This document shows, in pieces, positions 7,685 to 15,575 of a DNA stretch of 56,998 bases. The notes below the pieces were generated by a model. It did not search any database and was not told the origin of the DNA. It saw only the letters and a program-made list of their open reading frames with translations. Source of the DNA: Microcaldota archaeon (GTDB lineage: Archaea; Micrarchaeota; Micrarchaeia; Micrarchaeales; CABMGC01); NCBI GenBank assembly GCA_028866785.1, contig JAGWHN010000001.1, positions 1 to 56,998 of the forward strand, in the 5' to 3' direction. How positions within the stretch are numbered: the stretch's first letter is position 1; the number at the start of each line of letters is the position of its first letter. Both the position numbers and the translations under genes were made by a program.

Positions 7685-8734
7685 TCAGAGCCAGCCAGCA
7701 AGATTCATCATGAATGCGAGCAGCACAAATGCGGCTTCGAGCCCAATCAGCCAGTTTGCGACCTCGTACTCCTTCATCGGCCTTATGTTCATCACAAAAT
7801 GAGTCAGGCTGTATATTTTCTTTCCGTACGGGGCCTTGAAGGTTCCGTTCTTCTGCCTTATTCCAAGATCCGTAACCTTGAATCCCTTCCTTAAGTGAAG
7901 GAAGAACTCCACTATCCAGGGGATGAAAATGATCAGCCCAAAGGCCTCCGCATTGCCCACGGTCATTATTGCGACAAGAGCGCCTCCGACGCAGTACGTG
8001 AGGCTGTCCCCGGGAATTATCTTCGCCATGTAGTGGTTGAACTTGTAGAATGCGACAAGGGTCCCGAAAAGCAGCGCGGATAGAAGGGCGCCCATGTAGG
8101 AGCCAAAGAAAGTTGTGTAAACAAGCAGGCCAAAGCTTGCGATTATCGCCATTCCTGGCTGGAGCCCGTCAAAGCCCCCGAGGAGGTTGAACGCGTTTGA
8201 GACAAAAATCACCGCGAGCGGAAGAATGAAGAGTGGATAGAGAAGCCCAAGGTTTATTGTTCCGATAAGCGGAAGGTTGATCACGCTTATTCCCGCATTT
8301 ATCGCCATGAGCGGAATTGCGCCCACGACTGTCAGAAGAGGCTTTTGCCACTGCTTGAGCCCCTTCTTTATGTCCTTGAGGTCTGTTGTCATCACCCTTC
8401 TTGCGCTCACGTTTATGTCATCGAGGAACCCTACGAATGTTATGAGCATTATTGAGAGCGCAACTGCGAGAAGCTGCTGCATGTCCACAAGCGCGGGAAA
8501 TGCAAATGTGCCCCCAAAGGTGTATGACAAGATTCCGATTATGAGTCCAAATGCAACCGCAACCCCTCCGGCGCTTGGAAGCTTGATCGCCTTTGCCTTG
8601 TTGTGATCCTCGCCAATGACTCCAGCACCGTAAAAGTAGGAGATCAGGAACTTGGTTGAGAAATATGTGATTAGGAATCCGATAACTGCAGGGACGATTA
8701 CTGTAAGGTAGGTGTGATAGGGAAAGGCGACCAT
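7685..8734 (-). CDS. MraY/GPT-family lipid-linked sugar-1-phosphate transferase
   Basis: The 349-residue polytopic protein (about 9-10 hydrophobic spans) carries the family signatures: a KLPSAGGVAV cytoplasmic loop, the metal-binding GFLDDIN pair of aspartates (about residues 99-105) and NAFNLLGGFDGLQPG (about 190-204), which binds the nucleotide sugar. The family moves a sugar-1-phosphate from a UDP-sugar to a polyprenyl phosphate; in archaea this usually starts N-glycan or surface glycan assembly, and peptidoglycan is not expected. The start ATG 8734 lies about 23 nt downstream of TTTTATTAATT on this strand. It is divergent from the TauE-like gene. Confidence 0.88.
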   Translation of the reverse strand: MVAFPYHTYLTVIVPAVIGFLITYFSTKFLISYFYGAGVIGEDHNKAKAIKLPSAGGVAVAFGLIIGILSYTFGGTFAFPALVDMQQLLAVALSIMLITFVGFLDDINVSARRVMTTDLKDIKKGLKQWQKPLLTVVGAIPLMAINAGISVINLPLIGTINLGLLYPLFILPLAVIFVSNAFNLLGGFDGLQPGMAIIASFGLLVYTTFFGSYMGALLSALLFGTLVAFYKFNHYMAKIIPGDSLTYCVGGALVAIMTVGNAEAFGLIIFIPWIVEFFLHLRKGFKVTDLGIRQKNGTFKAPYGKKIYSLTHFVMNIRPMKEYEVANWLIGLEAAFVLLAFMMNLAGWL

Positions 8735-8807
8735 GTTTTACCATATTTACTCAATTAATAAAAGGCTATCCTATTCAAAGAGTATCTACTGCAGATTAGT
8801 GGGCTCA

Positions 8808-9608
8808 ATGGATCCGATAACAATTGCAAGCATATTGGCGCTTGGGCTAGTTGTGGGGATAATTGTGGGGCTCACAAGCGTAGGGTCTGGAGCCTTGATG
8901 ACCCCGATATTGTACCTGGACTTTAGTGGCGTGCTTGCAAGGGGCATGGTTGTTGGAACCGCAAGCGCGCAGGGTACAATAACAAAATTTGTCGCGAGCG
9001 CACGAAACTACTACCGGAAAAAATTAAAGCCGGACTATGCGTTCATGATTGCGATAACCGGGGTGCCGTTTGCGGTCATCGGAGCGCTCTTTAGCACCGC
9101 ATTCATAGCGTTCAATCTCTTCTCGCCTCTTCTTGCGCTGGTGCTCCTTGCGGTGGGGGCGCTGATAATAGTGCAGCAGCGGGGCGGAAAGATAAACCAC
9201 TCGGAAGACCCAAAGATGACAACACAGCTAAAGCGAAGGGGATGGGGGATAGGAATGGTGATAGGGCTGGTTGCCGGGCTCACTGGGGTCGCAACAGGCT
9301 CATTGCTTGTCTCCTCGCTGATGCTAATCCTGAAGTTTCCGAACAGGACCGCGGTGAGCATTGCGATATTCGAGGGAGGGCTGATACTTTTTGCTGCGGC
9401 TGCAACGCAGCTTTACCTGGGCCGCATAGACCTCATCTTCACAAGCCTGCTACTGGTTGGCGGAATCCCGGGCATACTAATCGGAAGCCACTACAAGGAC
9501 AGGGTGAACCAAAAGCTGCTAGGGTATGGGATAGCGGGGGTCATAATATTCGAATCGCTAAGGACCATCTCCGCGTTCCTCACCGGAAAGAGCTTCTTTT
9601 TCTTCTGA
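8808..9608 (+). CDS. TauE/SafE-family anion exporter-like membrane protein
   Basis: From ATG 8808 the product has 266 residues and about seven to eight hydrophobic spans. The two half-repeats typical of TauE/SafE are visible: GIIVGLTSVGSGALMTPIL near the N-terminus and GLVAGLTGVATGSLLVSSL in the middle. Family members are proposed to export sulfite, sulfoacetate or related anions; the substrate here cannot be read. The frame extends upstream to 8733, but that segment is polar, basic and overlaps the divergent promoter, so ATG 8808 is preferred. A sulfur-anion role would fit the CysDN genes 26 kb away, but this is speculative. Confidence 0.8.
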   Translation: MDPITIASILALGLVVGIIVGLTSVGSGALMTPILYLDFSGVLARGMVVGTASAQGTITKFVASARNYYRKKLKPDYAFMIAITGVPFAVIGALFSTAFIAFNLFSPLLALVLLAVGALIIVQQRGGKINHSEDPKMTTQLKRRGWGIGMVIGLVAGLTGVATGSLLVSSLMLILKFPNRTAVSIAIFEGGLILFAAAATQLYLGRIDLIFTSLLLVGGIPGILIGSHYKDRVNQKLLGYGIAGVIIFESLRTISAFLTGKSFFFF

Positions 9609-9681
9609 CACATAATCTTTATAATGATTTAAGCATCAAAGGAATTGAGATTAATCAGTACTTTGACTCCTTGGTGCATTT

Positions 9682-12522
9682 GTGACCGACTACGCTAGCA
9701 TAGATAAGAAATGGCAGGAGGAGTGGGAGAAGGCAAAGGTTTTCGAGTCGGATCCCGATTCAAGAAAGTCGTATCTTGTCACAGCCGCATTTCCTTACGT
9801 AAACACCCCGCAGCACATAGGCCACATGAGGACTTACGGAACGGCGGACGTTCTTGCAAGATACAAGAGAATGCGCGGTTTCAATGTGCTGTTTCCGATG
9901 GGTTTCCACGGAACAGGAACTCCAATCCTTGCGATCGCAAAGAGGATCAAGAATGGGGACAGGGAGCTCTTTCAGGAGCTAAAGACATTCCATATAAGCG
10001 ACGAGGACATACAGAAGATGCAGGATCCGGAGTTCATCGTCCAGTACATTTCCCAGGAGATTGAGACTGGAATGCATGGATCGGGCCTCAGCATTGACTG
10101 GAGAAGAAAGTTTGTCTCGATTGAACCGATTTTCAGCAAGTTCATCGAGTGGCAGTTCGGGGTCCTAAACTCAAAGGGGTACCTTGTGAAGGGAAAGCAT
10201 CCCGTAGGATGGTGCCCGAACGAAAACAATGCGGTGGGGATGCATGACACGAAACATGATGTCGAGCCAGAGATAGAGCAGGAGGCTGCGCTGAAGTTCA
10301 AGGTAGAGGGGGAGGATGCGAGCTTCCTCTGCAGCACATACAGGCCGGAGACTGTCGACGGCGCGACGAATGTCTTCGTGAACAAGAATGTGGCTTATGT
10401 TCTTTGCACAATAGACGGGGAAAAATACTATATCTCAAAAGCGGCTGCAAAGATTTTATCATATCAGATGCCGGTTGAGGCAACCGCAGAAATGACGGGC
10501 GTGGATCTGCTTTCAAAGAAGTGCATCAATCCATTTAACGGAGAAGTTCTTCCGGTTTTCCCAGGGGACTTTGTGAAAGAGGCGATGGGAACGGGAGTTG
10601 TGATGTCGGTCCCTGCGCATGCTCCGTTTGACTACGCAGCAATCGAGAAACTCAGGGCAAGCGGATACAATACTGGAGAAATAAAATACAAGAAAATAAT
10701 CGATGTTCAAATTGGAAAGTCACAGGCAGAATCAAAAGACAGCGCAAAGCCAATCCACCTCGACCTTCCTGCGCTTGCGTATCTCGAAATGCTAAAGACC
10801 GACGTGAACGCGGTAAACGACATGCTCGAGTTCGCGACAAAGATGCAGTACAAGGAGGAGTCGCACTGGGGAAAGATGCTTGTGAAGGGCTATGAGGGAA
10901 TGAGCGAGCCGGAGGCGAGGGAGAAGATAAAGAGGAAGCTGCTTGACGAGAAGAAGGCAATCATGATCCACATAATACAAAACGCCCCTGTGAAGTGCAG
11001 GTGCGGATTTGACGTTGTGGTGAAGATAGTCGACAACCAGTGGTTCATAAATTACGGCGACAAACTATGGAAGGATTCCGTGAAGGAGCACTTCAAGTCG
11101 ATGAATGTGCTTCCGGAAAAAGTCACAAACGCCTTCAACGCCGCAATAGACTGGATTGACCTCAGGGCAGTGGTCAGGGCGCAGGGACTGGGAACAAAAT
11201 TCCCGCTTGACAACAACTTCATAATCGAGTCGCTATCGGACTCCACGATATACATGGCATTTTACACGATACTAAACATCATCAGGCCAGTGGATGTCGA
11301 GAAACTGAAGCCGGAATTCTTCGACTATGTTTACCTCGGAAAGGGGGACGCGGACAAGGTTGCGGCAAGCACTGGAATCGACTTTGAGATGGTGAAGAAG
11401 TCGAGGGAGAGCTTCACCTATTGGTATGATTACACATCAAGGCACTCGGCTGCGGACCTCATACCAAACCACTTCACGATGCAGATCTACAACCACGTCG
11501 CGATCTTCGACAAGGCATACTGGCCAAAGCAGGTGGTCGCAAACGGGATGGTGATGTGCGAGGGGGAAAAGATGAGCAAGAGCCTCGGGAACATAATCCC
11601 ACTATCCGACGCATTAAGAAAGGTGGGCGCGGACCCGCTCAGGATTTCGGTGGTCACAAGCGCAGACCTCTTCAGCGACACGGAGTACAGCGAGACGGGA
11701 ATAAGGGGAATACAGGAGAGGCTTGACTACCTTGCAAATATCGTCGAGAACATTGACTCCTACGAGTCAGGGGAGCTGCGGCACATAGACTACTGGCTCT
11801 ACTCAAGGCTAAACAAGAAGATAGAGAGGTGCGGAATAGCGCTTGACTCGCTTGAGCTAAGGGACTATTCAACAGAGATACTCTACGGCTCGATAATAGA
11901 GCTAAAGAAGTACTTTGAGAGGGGAGGAAACAACGGAATGGTCCTAAGGGACTACATGCAGGGCGTGATTTTAATGATGCAGCCCGTTGCGCCACACATC
12001 TCAGAGGAGCTCTGGCACAGGATGGGAAACAACACATTTGTCTCGCTTGAGAAGTGGCCAAGCGCGGACAAGGACATGGTTAACGACAAAATAGAGGCGG
12101 AGGAGGAGGCGCTTGCGCTGCTGGTCGAGGACGCAAACAACGCAACCGAGCTGGTGAGGAAGAAGAACGAGGGCAAGGCGCTAAACAAGATACACTTCAT
12201 TGTCGCATCCCAGTGGAAGAGGGACGGCACAAACGAGCTTGCAAAGACGAAGAACATAGGCAAGGCAATCGAGGCGCTAAAGGCAAACGGAGTTGACCCG
12301 GAGATTGCTGCAAAGTACCTAGGCAAGATGGCAAAGGAGATGAACAGGCTCAGGCCGATTGAGGTCACCGAAGAGGCGGAATTCGCAATGTTAAACGACG
12401 CAAAGGATTATCTTTCAAGGCTTCTGGGCGCCGAGATAGAAATAGCCCTAGAGAAGGAGTCAAAGTCAACAAGGGCTGAGAGGTCAATGCCCCTCAAGCC
12501 AAGCATAGAGATAATTCTCTAA
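9682..12522 (+). CDS. leuS: Leucyl-tRNA synthetase, archaeal/eukaryotic type
   Basis: This 946-residue class I synthetase charges tRNA-Leu. It has HIGH as HIGH at 45-48 (NTPQHIGHMRTY) and KMSKS at 630-634 (GEKMSKSLGN). The large CP1 editing domain sits between them with STYRPETVDGATN. The helical anticodon-binding domain follows KMSKS, and the C-terminal extension ends near residue 940. Length is in the usual range for archaeal LeuRS. The start is GTG 9682, preceded by GGTG at 9673-9676. All motifs are intact, and the gene is a single, non-split copy, unlike in Nanoarchaeum, where some synthetase genes are split. Confidence 0.96.
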   Translation: MTDYASIDKKWQEEWEKAKVFESDPDSRKSYLVTAAFPYVNTPQHIGHMRTYGTADVLARYKRMRGFNVLFPMGFHGTGTPILAIAKRIKNGDRELFQELKTFHISDEDIQKMQDPEFIVQYISQEIETGMHGSGLSIDWRRKFVSIEPIFSKFIEWQFGVLNSKGYLVKGKHPVGWCPNENNAVGMHDTKHDVEPEIEQEAALKFKVEGEDASFLCSTYRPETVDGATNVFVNKNVAYVLCTIDGEKYYISKAAAKILSYQMPVEATAEMTGVDLLSKKCINPFNGEVLPVFPGDFVKEAMGTGVVMSVPAHAPFDYAAIEKLRASGYNTGEIKYKKIIDVQIGKSQAESKDSAKPIHLDLPALAYLEMLKTDVNAVNDMLEFATKMQYKEESHWGKMLVKGYEGMSEPEAREKIKRKLLDEKKAIMIHIIQNAPVKCRCGFDVVVKIVDNQWFINYGDKLWKDSVKEHFKSMNVLPEKVTNAFNAAIDWIDLRAVVRAQGLGTKFPLDNNFIIESLSDSTIYMAFYTILNIIRPVDVEKLKPEFFDYVYLGKGDADKVAASTGIDFEMVKKSRESFTYWYDYTSRHSAADLIPNHFTMQIYNHVAIFDKAYWPKQVVANGMVMCEGEKMSKSLGNIIPLSDALRKVGADPLRISVVTSADLFSDTEYSETGIRGIQERLDYLANIVENIDSYESGELRHIDYWLYSRLNKKIERCGIALDSLELRDYSTEILYGSIIELKKYFERGGNNGMVLRDYMQGVILMMQPVAPHISEELWHRMGNNTFVSLEKWPSADKDMVNDKIEAEEEALALLVEDANNATELVRKKNEGKALNKIHFIVASQWKRDGTNELAKTKNIGKAIEALKANGVDPEIAAKYLGKMAKEMNRLRPIEVTEEAEFAMLNDAKDYLSRLLGAEIEIALEKESKSTRAERSMPLKPSIEIIL

Positions 12523-12523
12523 T

Positions 12524-13477
12524 CTACTTCTTTCCCATCACGAATGCTCCCGCTTTCTTATCCCCATAGAGCCAGATTATCGTGCCGAGTAGTATCAGTG
12601 CAACTCCTCCCCAGATATATGTAGGGTTTATCCCAAGGAAGTAGTCTCCATAGAGCCAGATTGCGGTTCCAATGAGTGAAAGCACAACTCCTAGCTTCAC
12701 CATGTTTCCGACCTCCTTGTTGTTTAGAAGTCCCCTGTCAGCATAGAGCCAAACTAGCCATCCGACTATCACGCCAAGGGCGCCGTAGAGGATGTAGTTA
12801 GGTCCTGCGGCATAGTCCCCAAGGACCCATGCGACTGTTCCGATTAGAATCAGCGCAACTCCGATGATTGTGAGCCTTGTTGGAGTAGCTGTCATCTTGA
12901 CAAGAAGCGCTATCGCAATTATCGCAATTATCGCCATGAGACCGTACGCGTATGTTCCCATGTCATTTGAATAGGATGTTGCCCCTGATCCAGATGAGCC
13001 TGTATAGGTGCACAGCGATCCTGTCCCGTAGCAGTTCCAGTAGGTCGGTGCGTTGTTTGAGATGTATGTGCCTGAAGGGCATGTGCTGCAGTCAGGATAC
13101 GTTGTCGAAACCGAAGCCACAGTGGTAGCTGGCGGGATTGTTGAGATGGTCGTGACGTTCGTGACATTTGCAGTCGAGTTTGATGACTGGTTTAGCGAGG
13201 CGTTGTTGAGCCCGCCGGAAGTGTTATTAACTGAGGTTGTAGGCAGAGTTGTCGCCACAGAAGTTGTTGAAACGCCGGTATATGTGCAAAGCGATCCCGA
13301 CCCGTAGCAGTTCCAGTATGTAGGGGCGTTGTTTGAGACATAGGTCCCCGAAGGGCAGGTGGAACAGTCAGGGTAGGTAGTTCCTCCCCCTCCGCCATAT
13401 CCGTACTGCGCTGAAACAACCGGCATTGAGACCAGAAGCATCACAACTATTGCCATTGCATTAAACAAATTTCCCAT
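12524..13477 (-). CDS. Membrane protein with two extracellular Cys-rich repeats and a six-span C-terminal half
   Basis: The 317-residue protein starts with a signal peptide (about 1-23). Residues 34-68 and 126-160 are near-identical 35-residue repeats (YPDCSTCPSGTY core, then WNCYG and LCTYTG), each with four Cys likely forming disulfides outside the cell. A Thr/Ser/Asn-rich linker separates them. After residue 175 there are about six hydrophobic spans in which the motif LIGTxxWxxGDY recurs (212-222, 268-279, 297-306), a second internal duplication. No known family is recognised. It ends 1 nt from the convergent leuS stop. The extracellular repeat may be an adhesion or redox module. Confidence 0.7.
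   Translation of the reverse strand: MGNLFNAMAIVVMLLVSMPVVSAQYGYGGGGGTTYPDCSTCPSGTYVSNNAPTYWNCYGSGSLCTYTGVSTTSVATTLPTTSVNNTSGGLNNASLNQSSNSTANVTNVTTISTIPPATTVASVSTTYPDCSTCPSGTYISNNAPTYWNCYGTGSLCTYTGSSGSGATSYSNDMGTYAYGLMAIIAIIAIALLVKMTATPTRLTIIGVALILIGTVAWVLGDYAAGPNYILYGALGVIVGWLVWLYADRGLLNNKEVGNMVKLGVVLSLIGTAIWLYGDYFLGINPTYIWGGVALILLGTIIWLYGDKKAGAFVMGKK
12998..13102 (-). repeat. Second copy of the 35-residue Cys-rich repeat
   Basis: Codes for residues 126-160 of the membrane protein. It differs from the first copy (13274-13378) at only two amino acids (I for V, T for S), so duplication is recent or maintained by conversion. Confidence 0.85.
13274..13378 (-). repeat. First copy of the 35-residue Cys-rich repeat
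   Basis: Codes for residues 34-68 of the membrane protein, directly after the signal peptide and a Gly-rich stretch. It has four Cys residues in the pattern DCSTCP, WNCYG and SLCTY. Confidence 0.85.
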
Positions 13478-13587
13478 TTAACAACCCAAGATTACTGAAT
13501 TAAGTTCAGTGTTCAGCTTTTAATACCTATGCGTCAAGGTTAGACAAAGCAGCGGATTTGCGCAGGATTTTCGCCGTCTCCAAAATG

Positions 13588-13598
13588 CTTTAAATATC
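13588..13598 (+). promoter_or_regulatory. TATA-like box for the eL40 cluster
   Basis: CTTTAAATATC is centred about 55 nt before the eL40 ATG and would give a leader of roughly 30 nt. A second candidate, ATAAATATT at 13609-13617, would give a leaderless start. Confidence 0.45.
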
Positions 13599-13647
13599 TT
13601 ATCATTCAATAAATATTGTTCTTATTATCAAGTGAACAGTGTTTAAA

Positions 13648-13800
13648 ATGGGCAAATTTCCGATAGCTGACGAGCAGTTGGCGAAAATGGTTGTGTGCAG
13701 GAAGTGCAAGACTAGAAACAAGGCCGGCGCGAAGGCGTGCAGGAAGTGTGGTTCAGTATATTTGAGGCCAAAGAGCAGGGAGCTCAGGGTCAAGAAGTAA
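13648..13800 (+). CDS. rpl40e: Ribosomal protein eL40
   Basis: This 50-residue zinc-ribbon protein of the large ribosomal subunit matches archaeal L40e. It has four Cys (17, 20, 31, 34) in CRKC and CRKC knuckles, and the conserved YLRPKSRELRVKK tail. Translation gives MGKFPIADEQLAKMVVCRKC at the N-terminus. The gene is short and easily missed by length-filtered gene callers. It leads a same-strand group with a winged-helix-like protein (19 nt downstream), an unknown protein and tRNA-Pro. Confidence 0.93.
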   Translation: MGKFPIADEQLAKMVVCRKCKTRNKAGAKACRKCGSVYLRPKSRELRVKK

Positions 13801-13819
13801 TCTTAAAGAAGTGAATTGA

Positions 13820-14035
13820 ATGGCAGAATTAAATGACATAGAGAAAATGATCGTGAAGACTTTGACGGATCTCGGAGCAACAAAGCCTGAGACCCTAAAG
13901 ACAGCTGATGACGTCATGAAGAAGAGCAACAGGCCAAAGAGCATGGTCACAAACACGCTCACGATGCTTGCGCAAAAGGGCGTCGTCAAGAGAGTGGTCA
14001 GGGAGAAGTCTTCAGGGTACTACGTTTTGCAATAA
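13820..14035 (+). CDS. Small winged-helix-like protein
   Basis: The 71-residue product looks like a single winged helix-turn-helix: LNDIEKMIVKTLTDLGA, then a recognition-helix-like KSNRPKSMVTNTLTMLAQKG and a two-strand wing VVKRVVREKSSGYYVL. It could be a DNA-binding regulator or a component of a protein-RNA complex. Its position between eL40 and a conserved unknown protein (11-nt gap to the next start) suggests a translation-linked or housekeeping role. I do not recognise a named family. Confidence 0.65.
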   Translation: MAELNDIEKMIVKTLTDLGATKPETLKTADDVMKKSNRPKSMVTNTLTMLAQKGVVKRVVREKSSGYYVLQ

Positions 14036-14046
14036 AGGTTTTTCGA

Positions 14047-14499
14047 ATGAGCGAGGGCATTGACTCTGTGGACTTCATGGTGAAGTACGGAACGTGGGTC
14101 TCAATAAAGAAGATGAGCATCAACGAGAAGACAAAGCCAGAGGAAGTGGTAATGCACCTCGCATCAATCAGGTCAACGATCGACAGGAAGGCGTTCGAGC
14201 TGCTTGGAATCGATGTCAAGTCGCTCGACGAGGTCGCAGCAACGTTCACCGCCGGAAAGAGAAAGAACTACGGCACGCTTGGTGAGATACTTACTGATTT
14301 TGGGAAGAAGGACATGAAGGCCGCAGTAGAGAAGGCAATCAACGGCAAGGAGGAGCTAAAGAACATCGCGGGAACCTATCTTTTCAGATCAATAGTGAGA
14401 GGACTCGGCTTTGATTTTGACGTTAACCCAGAAGTCTTGCAAAAGGCTTATCCGGAGCTAAAGATCCCAAAGCCACCCGGAAGACAGAGGAAGGGTTAA
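14047..14499 (+). CDS. Conserved archaeal protein, possibly DUF2666-like
   Basis: The 150-residue soluble protein has the pattern MVKYGTWVSIKKMSIN, HLASIRSTIDRKAFELLGID and a later helical half ending in a basic PGRQRKG tail. The tryptophan-containing start and the STIDxKxxxLLGID helix remind me of the archaeal DUF2666 family, but this needs a profile search. No catalytic motif is visible. It is 11 nt after the winged-helix gene and 7 nt before tRNA-Pro, so it is probably in the same transcript. The basic tail might bind RNA. Confidence 0.6.
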   Translation: MSEGIDSVDFMVKYGTWVSIKKMSINEKTKPEEVVMHLASIRSTIDRKAFELLGIDVKSLDEVAATFTAGKRKNYGTLGEILTDFGKKDMKAAVEKAINGKEELKNIAGTYLFRSIVRGLGFDFDVNPEVLQKAYPELKIPKPPGRQRKG

Positions 14500-14506
14500 T
14501 CCTTTT

Positions 14507-14579
14507 GGGGAGTTAGGCTAGTCTGGTAGGCTTTCAGCTTTGGGAGTTGAAGACCCGAGTTCAAATCTCGGACTCCCCA
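14507..14579 (+). tRNA. tRNA-Pro(TGG)
   Basis: A complete cloverleaf folds: acceptor GGGGAGT/ACTCCCC, D-arm GGCT/GGCT with wobble pairs and GG in the loop, anticodon stem TCAGC/GTTGA with loop TTTGGGA (anticodon TGG at 14541-14543) and T-arm CCGAG TTCAAAT CTCGG. The discriminator is A, and CCA is not encoded. No intron is present. It begins 7 nt after the stop of the preceding gene. Confidence 0.95.
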
Positions 14580-14594
14580 TATTCTTTTTTGACT

Positions 14595-15188
14595 TTAGGC
14601 TCCAGCATTCCCTGTCTTGACCTTTCCTGCTCTCTTGTAGCTTGCAATGATTACTCCGCTTGGAGTAAAAGAGCATTCCGTCAGCTTAAACGCAGCAGGG
14701 ATGGTCCCATTGCCGAACAAGCGCTTGCCCTTGCCGAGCGTAACAGGAAATATTTTGAGCAGCAACTCGTCAACCAGATCATTCTTTAGCAGCAGCTGAA
14801 CGAGCTTGCCGCTGCCCCAAACTTGTAGATCGGAACCCTTTGAATTTTTGAGCTTCTTTATGTCTGAGAGGTTTTTGATGAAAACTGAGTTCTTCCAATT
14901 CGCCTTTTTCATGGTCTTAGACATGACGTATTTAGTCACATCATTGATGCCCGGCCATCCGCTCTCATGCTCTGGCCAGTAGCTTGCAAAAATCTCGAAT
15001 GTCTTTCTGCCCAAAAGAAGATCAGAGGATTTCATCTGCCTTCCCATCACCTTGCCCGCGGCCTCATCAAAATAAGGTGCAACCCAGCCTCCATATCTGA
15101 AACCGCCTGAAGTATCTTCCCCTGGTCCTCCGGGCGCTTGCAGTATCCCATCCAAGGTGACAAATGTCAAGACGACTATTTTTCTCAT
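14595..15188 (-). CDS. RibD C-terminal/DHFR-like reductase-family protein
   Basis: The 197-residue protein resembles the bacterial YyaP/YwjB-type members of the RibD_C/dihydrofolate reductase superfamily. The start KIVVLTFVTLDGILQAPGG, the LLLGRKTFEIFASYWP strand-helix and the WGSGKLVQLLLKNDLVDELLLKIFPVTLGKGKRLF block are typical. The family binds NADPH; most members of this branch have no known substrate. It ends in a polar GKVKTGNAGA tail. The family is mostly bacterial, so acquisition by transfer is plausible. It is convergent with tRNA-Pro (16 nt apart). Confidence 0.82.
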   Translation of the reverse strand: MRKIVVLTFVTLDGILQAPGGPGEDTSGGFRYGGWVAPYFDEAAGKVMGRQMKSSDLLLGRKTFEIFASYWPEHESGWPGINDVTKYVMSKTMKKANWKNSVFIKNLSDIKKLKNSKGSDLQVWGSGKLVQLLLKNDLVDELLLKIFPVTLGKGKRLFGNGTIPAAFKLTECSFTPSGVIIASYKRAGKVKTGNAGA

Positions 15189-15219
15189 TCAATCACAACT
15201 ATTTCTAAAACTAGAGAGT

Positions 15220-15228
15220 CTTATAAAC
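15220..15228 (+). promoter_or_regulatory. TATA-like box of the cold-shock gene
   Basis: CTTATAAAC is centred 33 nt before ATG 15257. This supports ATG 15257 rather than the TTG at 15248. Confidence 0.5.
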
Positions 15229-15256
15229 TATCCCTTTCAAAGTAGTATTGATAACT

Positions 15257-15448
15257 ATGCACGGAAAAGTAAAGATGTTCAACGCAGAAAGAGGGTTTGG
15301 TTTCATCACAGGAGATGATGGAAAGGACGTTTATGTCCACAGCACAGCCGTTGAAGGCGGTGCGACGCTCGCAATGGGAGACTCTGTTGAGTACGAAGTT
15401 GAGACAAATGAGCGAGGACCAAGGGCAAAGAACGTAAAGAAGGTTTAA
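15257..15448 (+). CDS. cspA: Cold-shock domain protein (CspA-like)
   Basis: The 63-residue protein is a complete OB-fold cold-shock domain. MHGKVKMFNAERGFGFI contains RNP1 (GFGFI), DVYVHSTAV is RNP2, and the final strands EYEVETNERGPRAKNVKKV are typical. Such proteins bind single-stranded RNA or DNA and act as RNA chaperones. They are common in bacteria and patchy in archaea, so its presence suggests transfer and a moderate growth temperature. It is monocistronic, between divergent and convergent neighbours. Confidence 0.92.
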   Translation: MHGKVKMFNAERGFGFITGDDGKDVYVHSTAVEGGATLAMGDSVEYEVETNERGPRAKNVKKV

Positions 15449-15544
15449 TTTTTAGGAGTTAAACTGGGCAAGGTTTTAGGGATTCGCCCAGGTCCCAATT
15501 ATTTAATTCACCCCTTAGCGCCAGCTCTGCTAAGGTAAAAATTA

Positions 15545-15560
15545 TTGGCCAAAAGGCCAA
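15545..15560. terminator. Possible bidirectional terminator hairpin
   Basis: TTGGCC and GGCCAA flank AAAA, a perfect 6-bp GC-rich stem, between the convergent cold-shock and cupredoxin-like genes. Adjacent A/T-rich sequence on both sides could supply a weak U-tract in either direction. Confidence 0.4.
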
Positions 15561-15575
15561 ACCAAAAATCAGAAG

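Noticed and set aside
9242..9685. 147-codon plus-strand frame across the end of the TauE-like gene
   Set aside because: It reads the TauE-like gene in another frame and gives a low-quality basic protein. The gap before leuS is only 73 nt.
13478..13647. Possible small non-coding RNA in the 170-nt gap before eL40
   Set aside because: No C/D or H/ACA box pair and no stable fold were apparent. TATA-like elements explain the gap.
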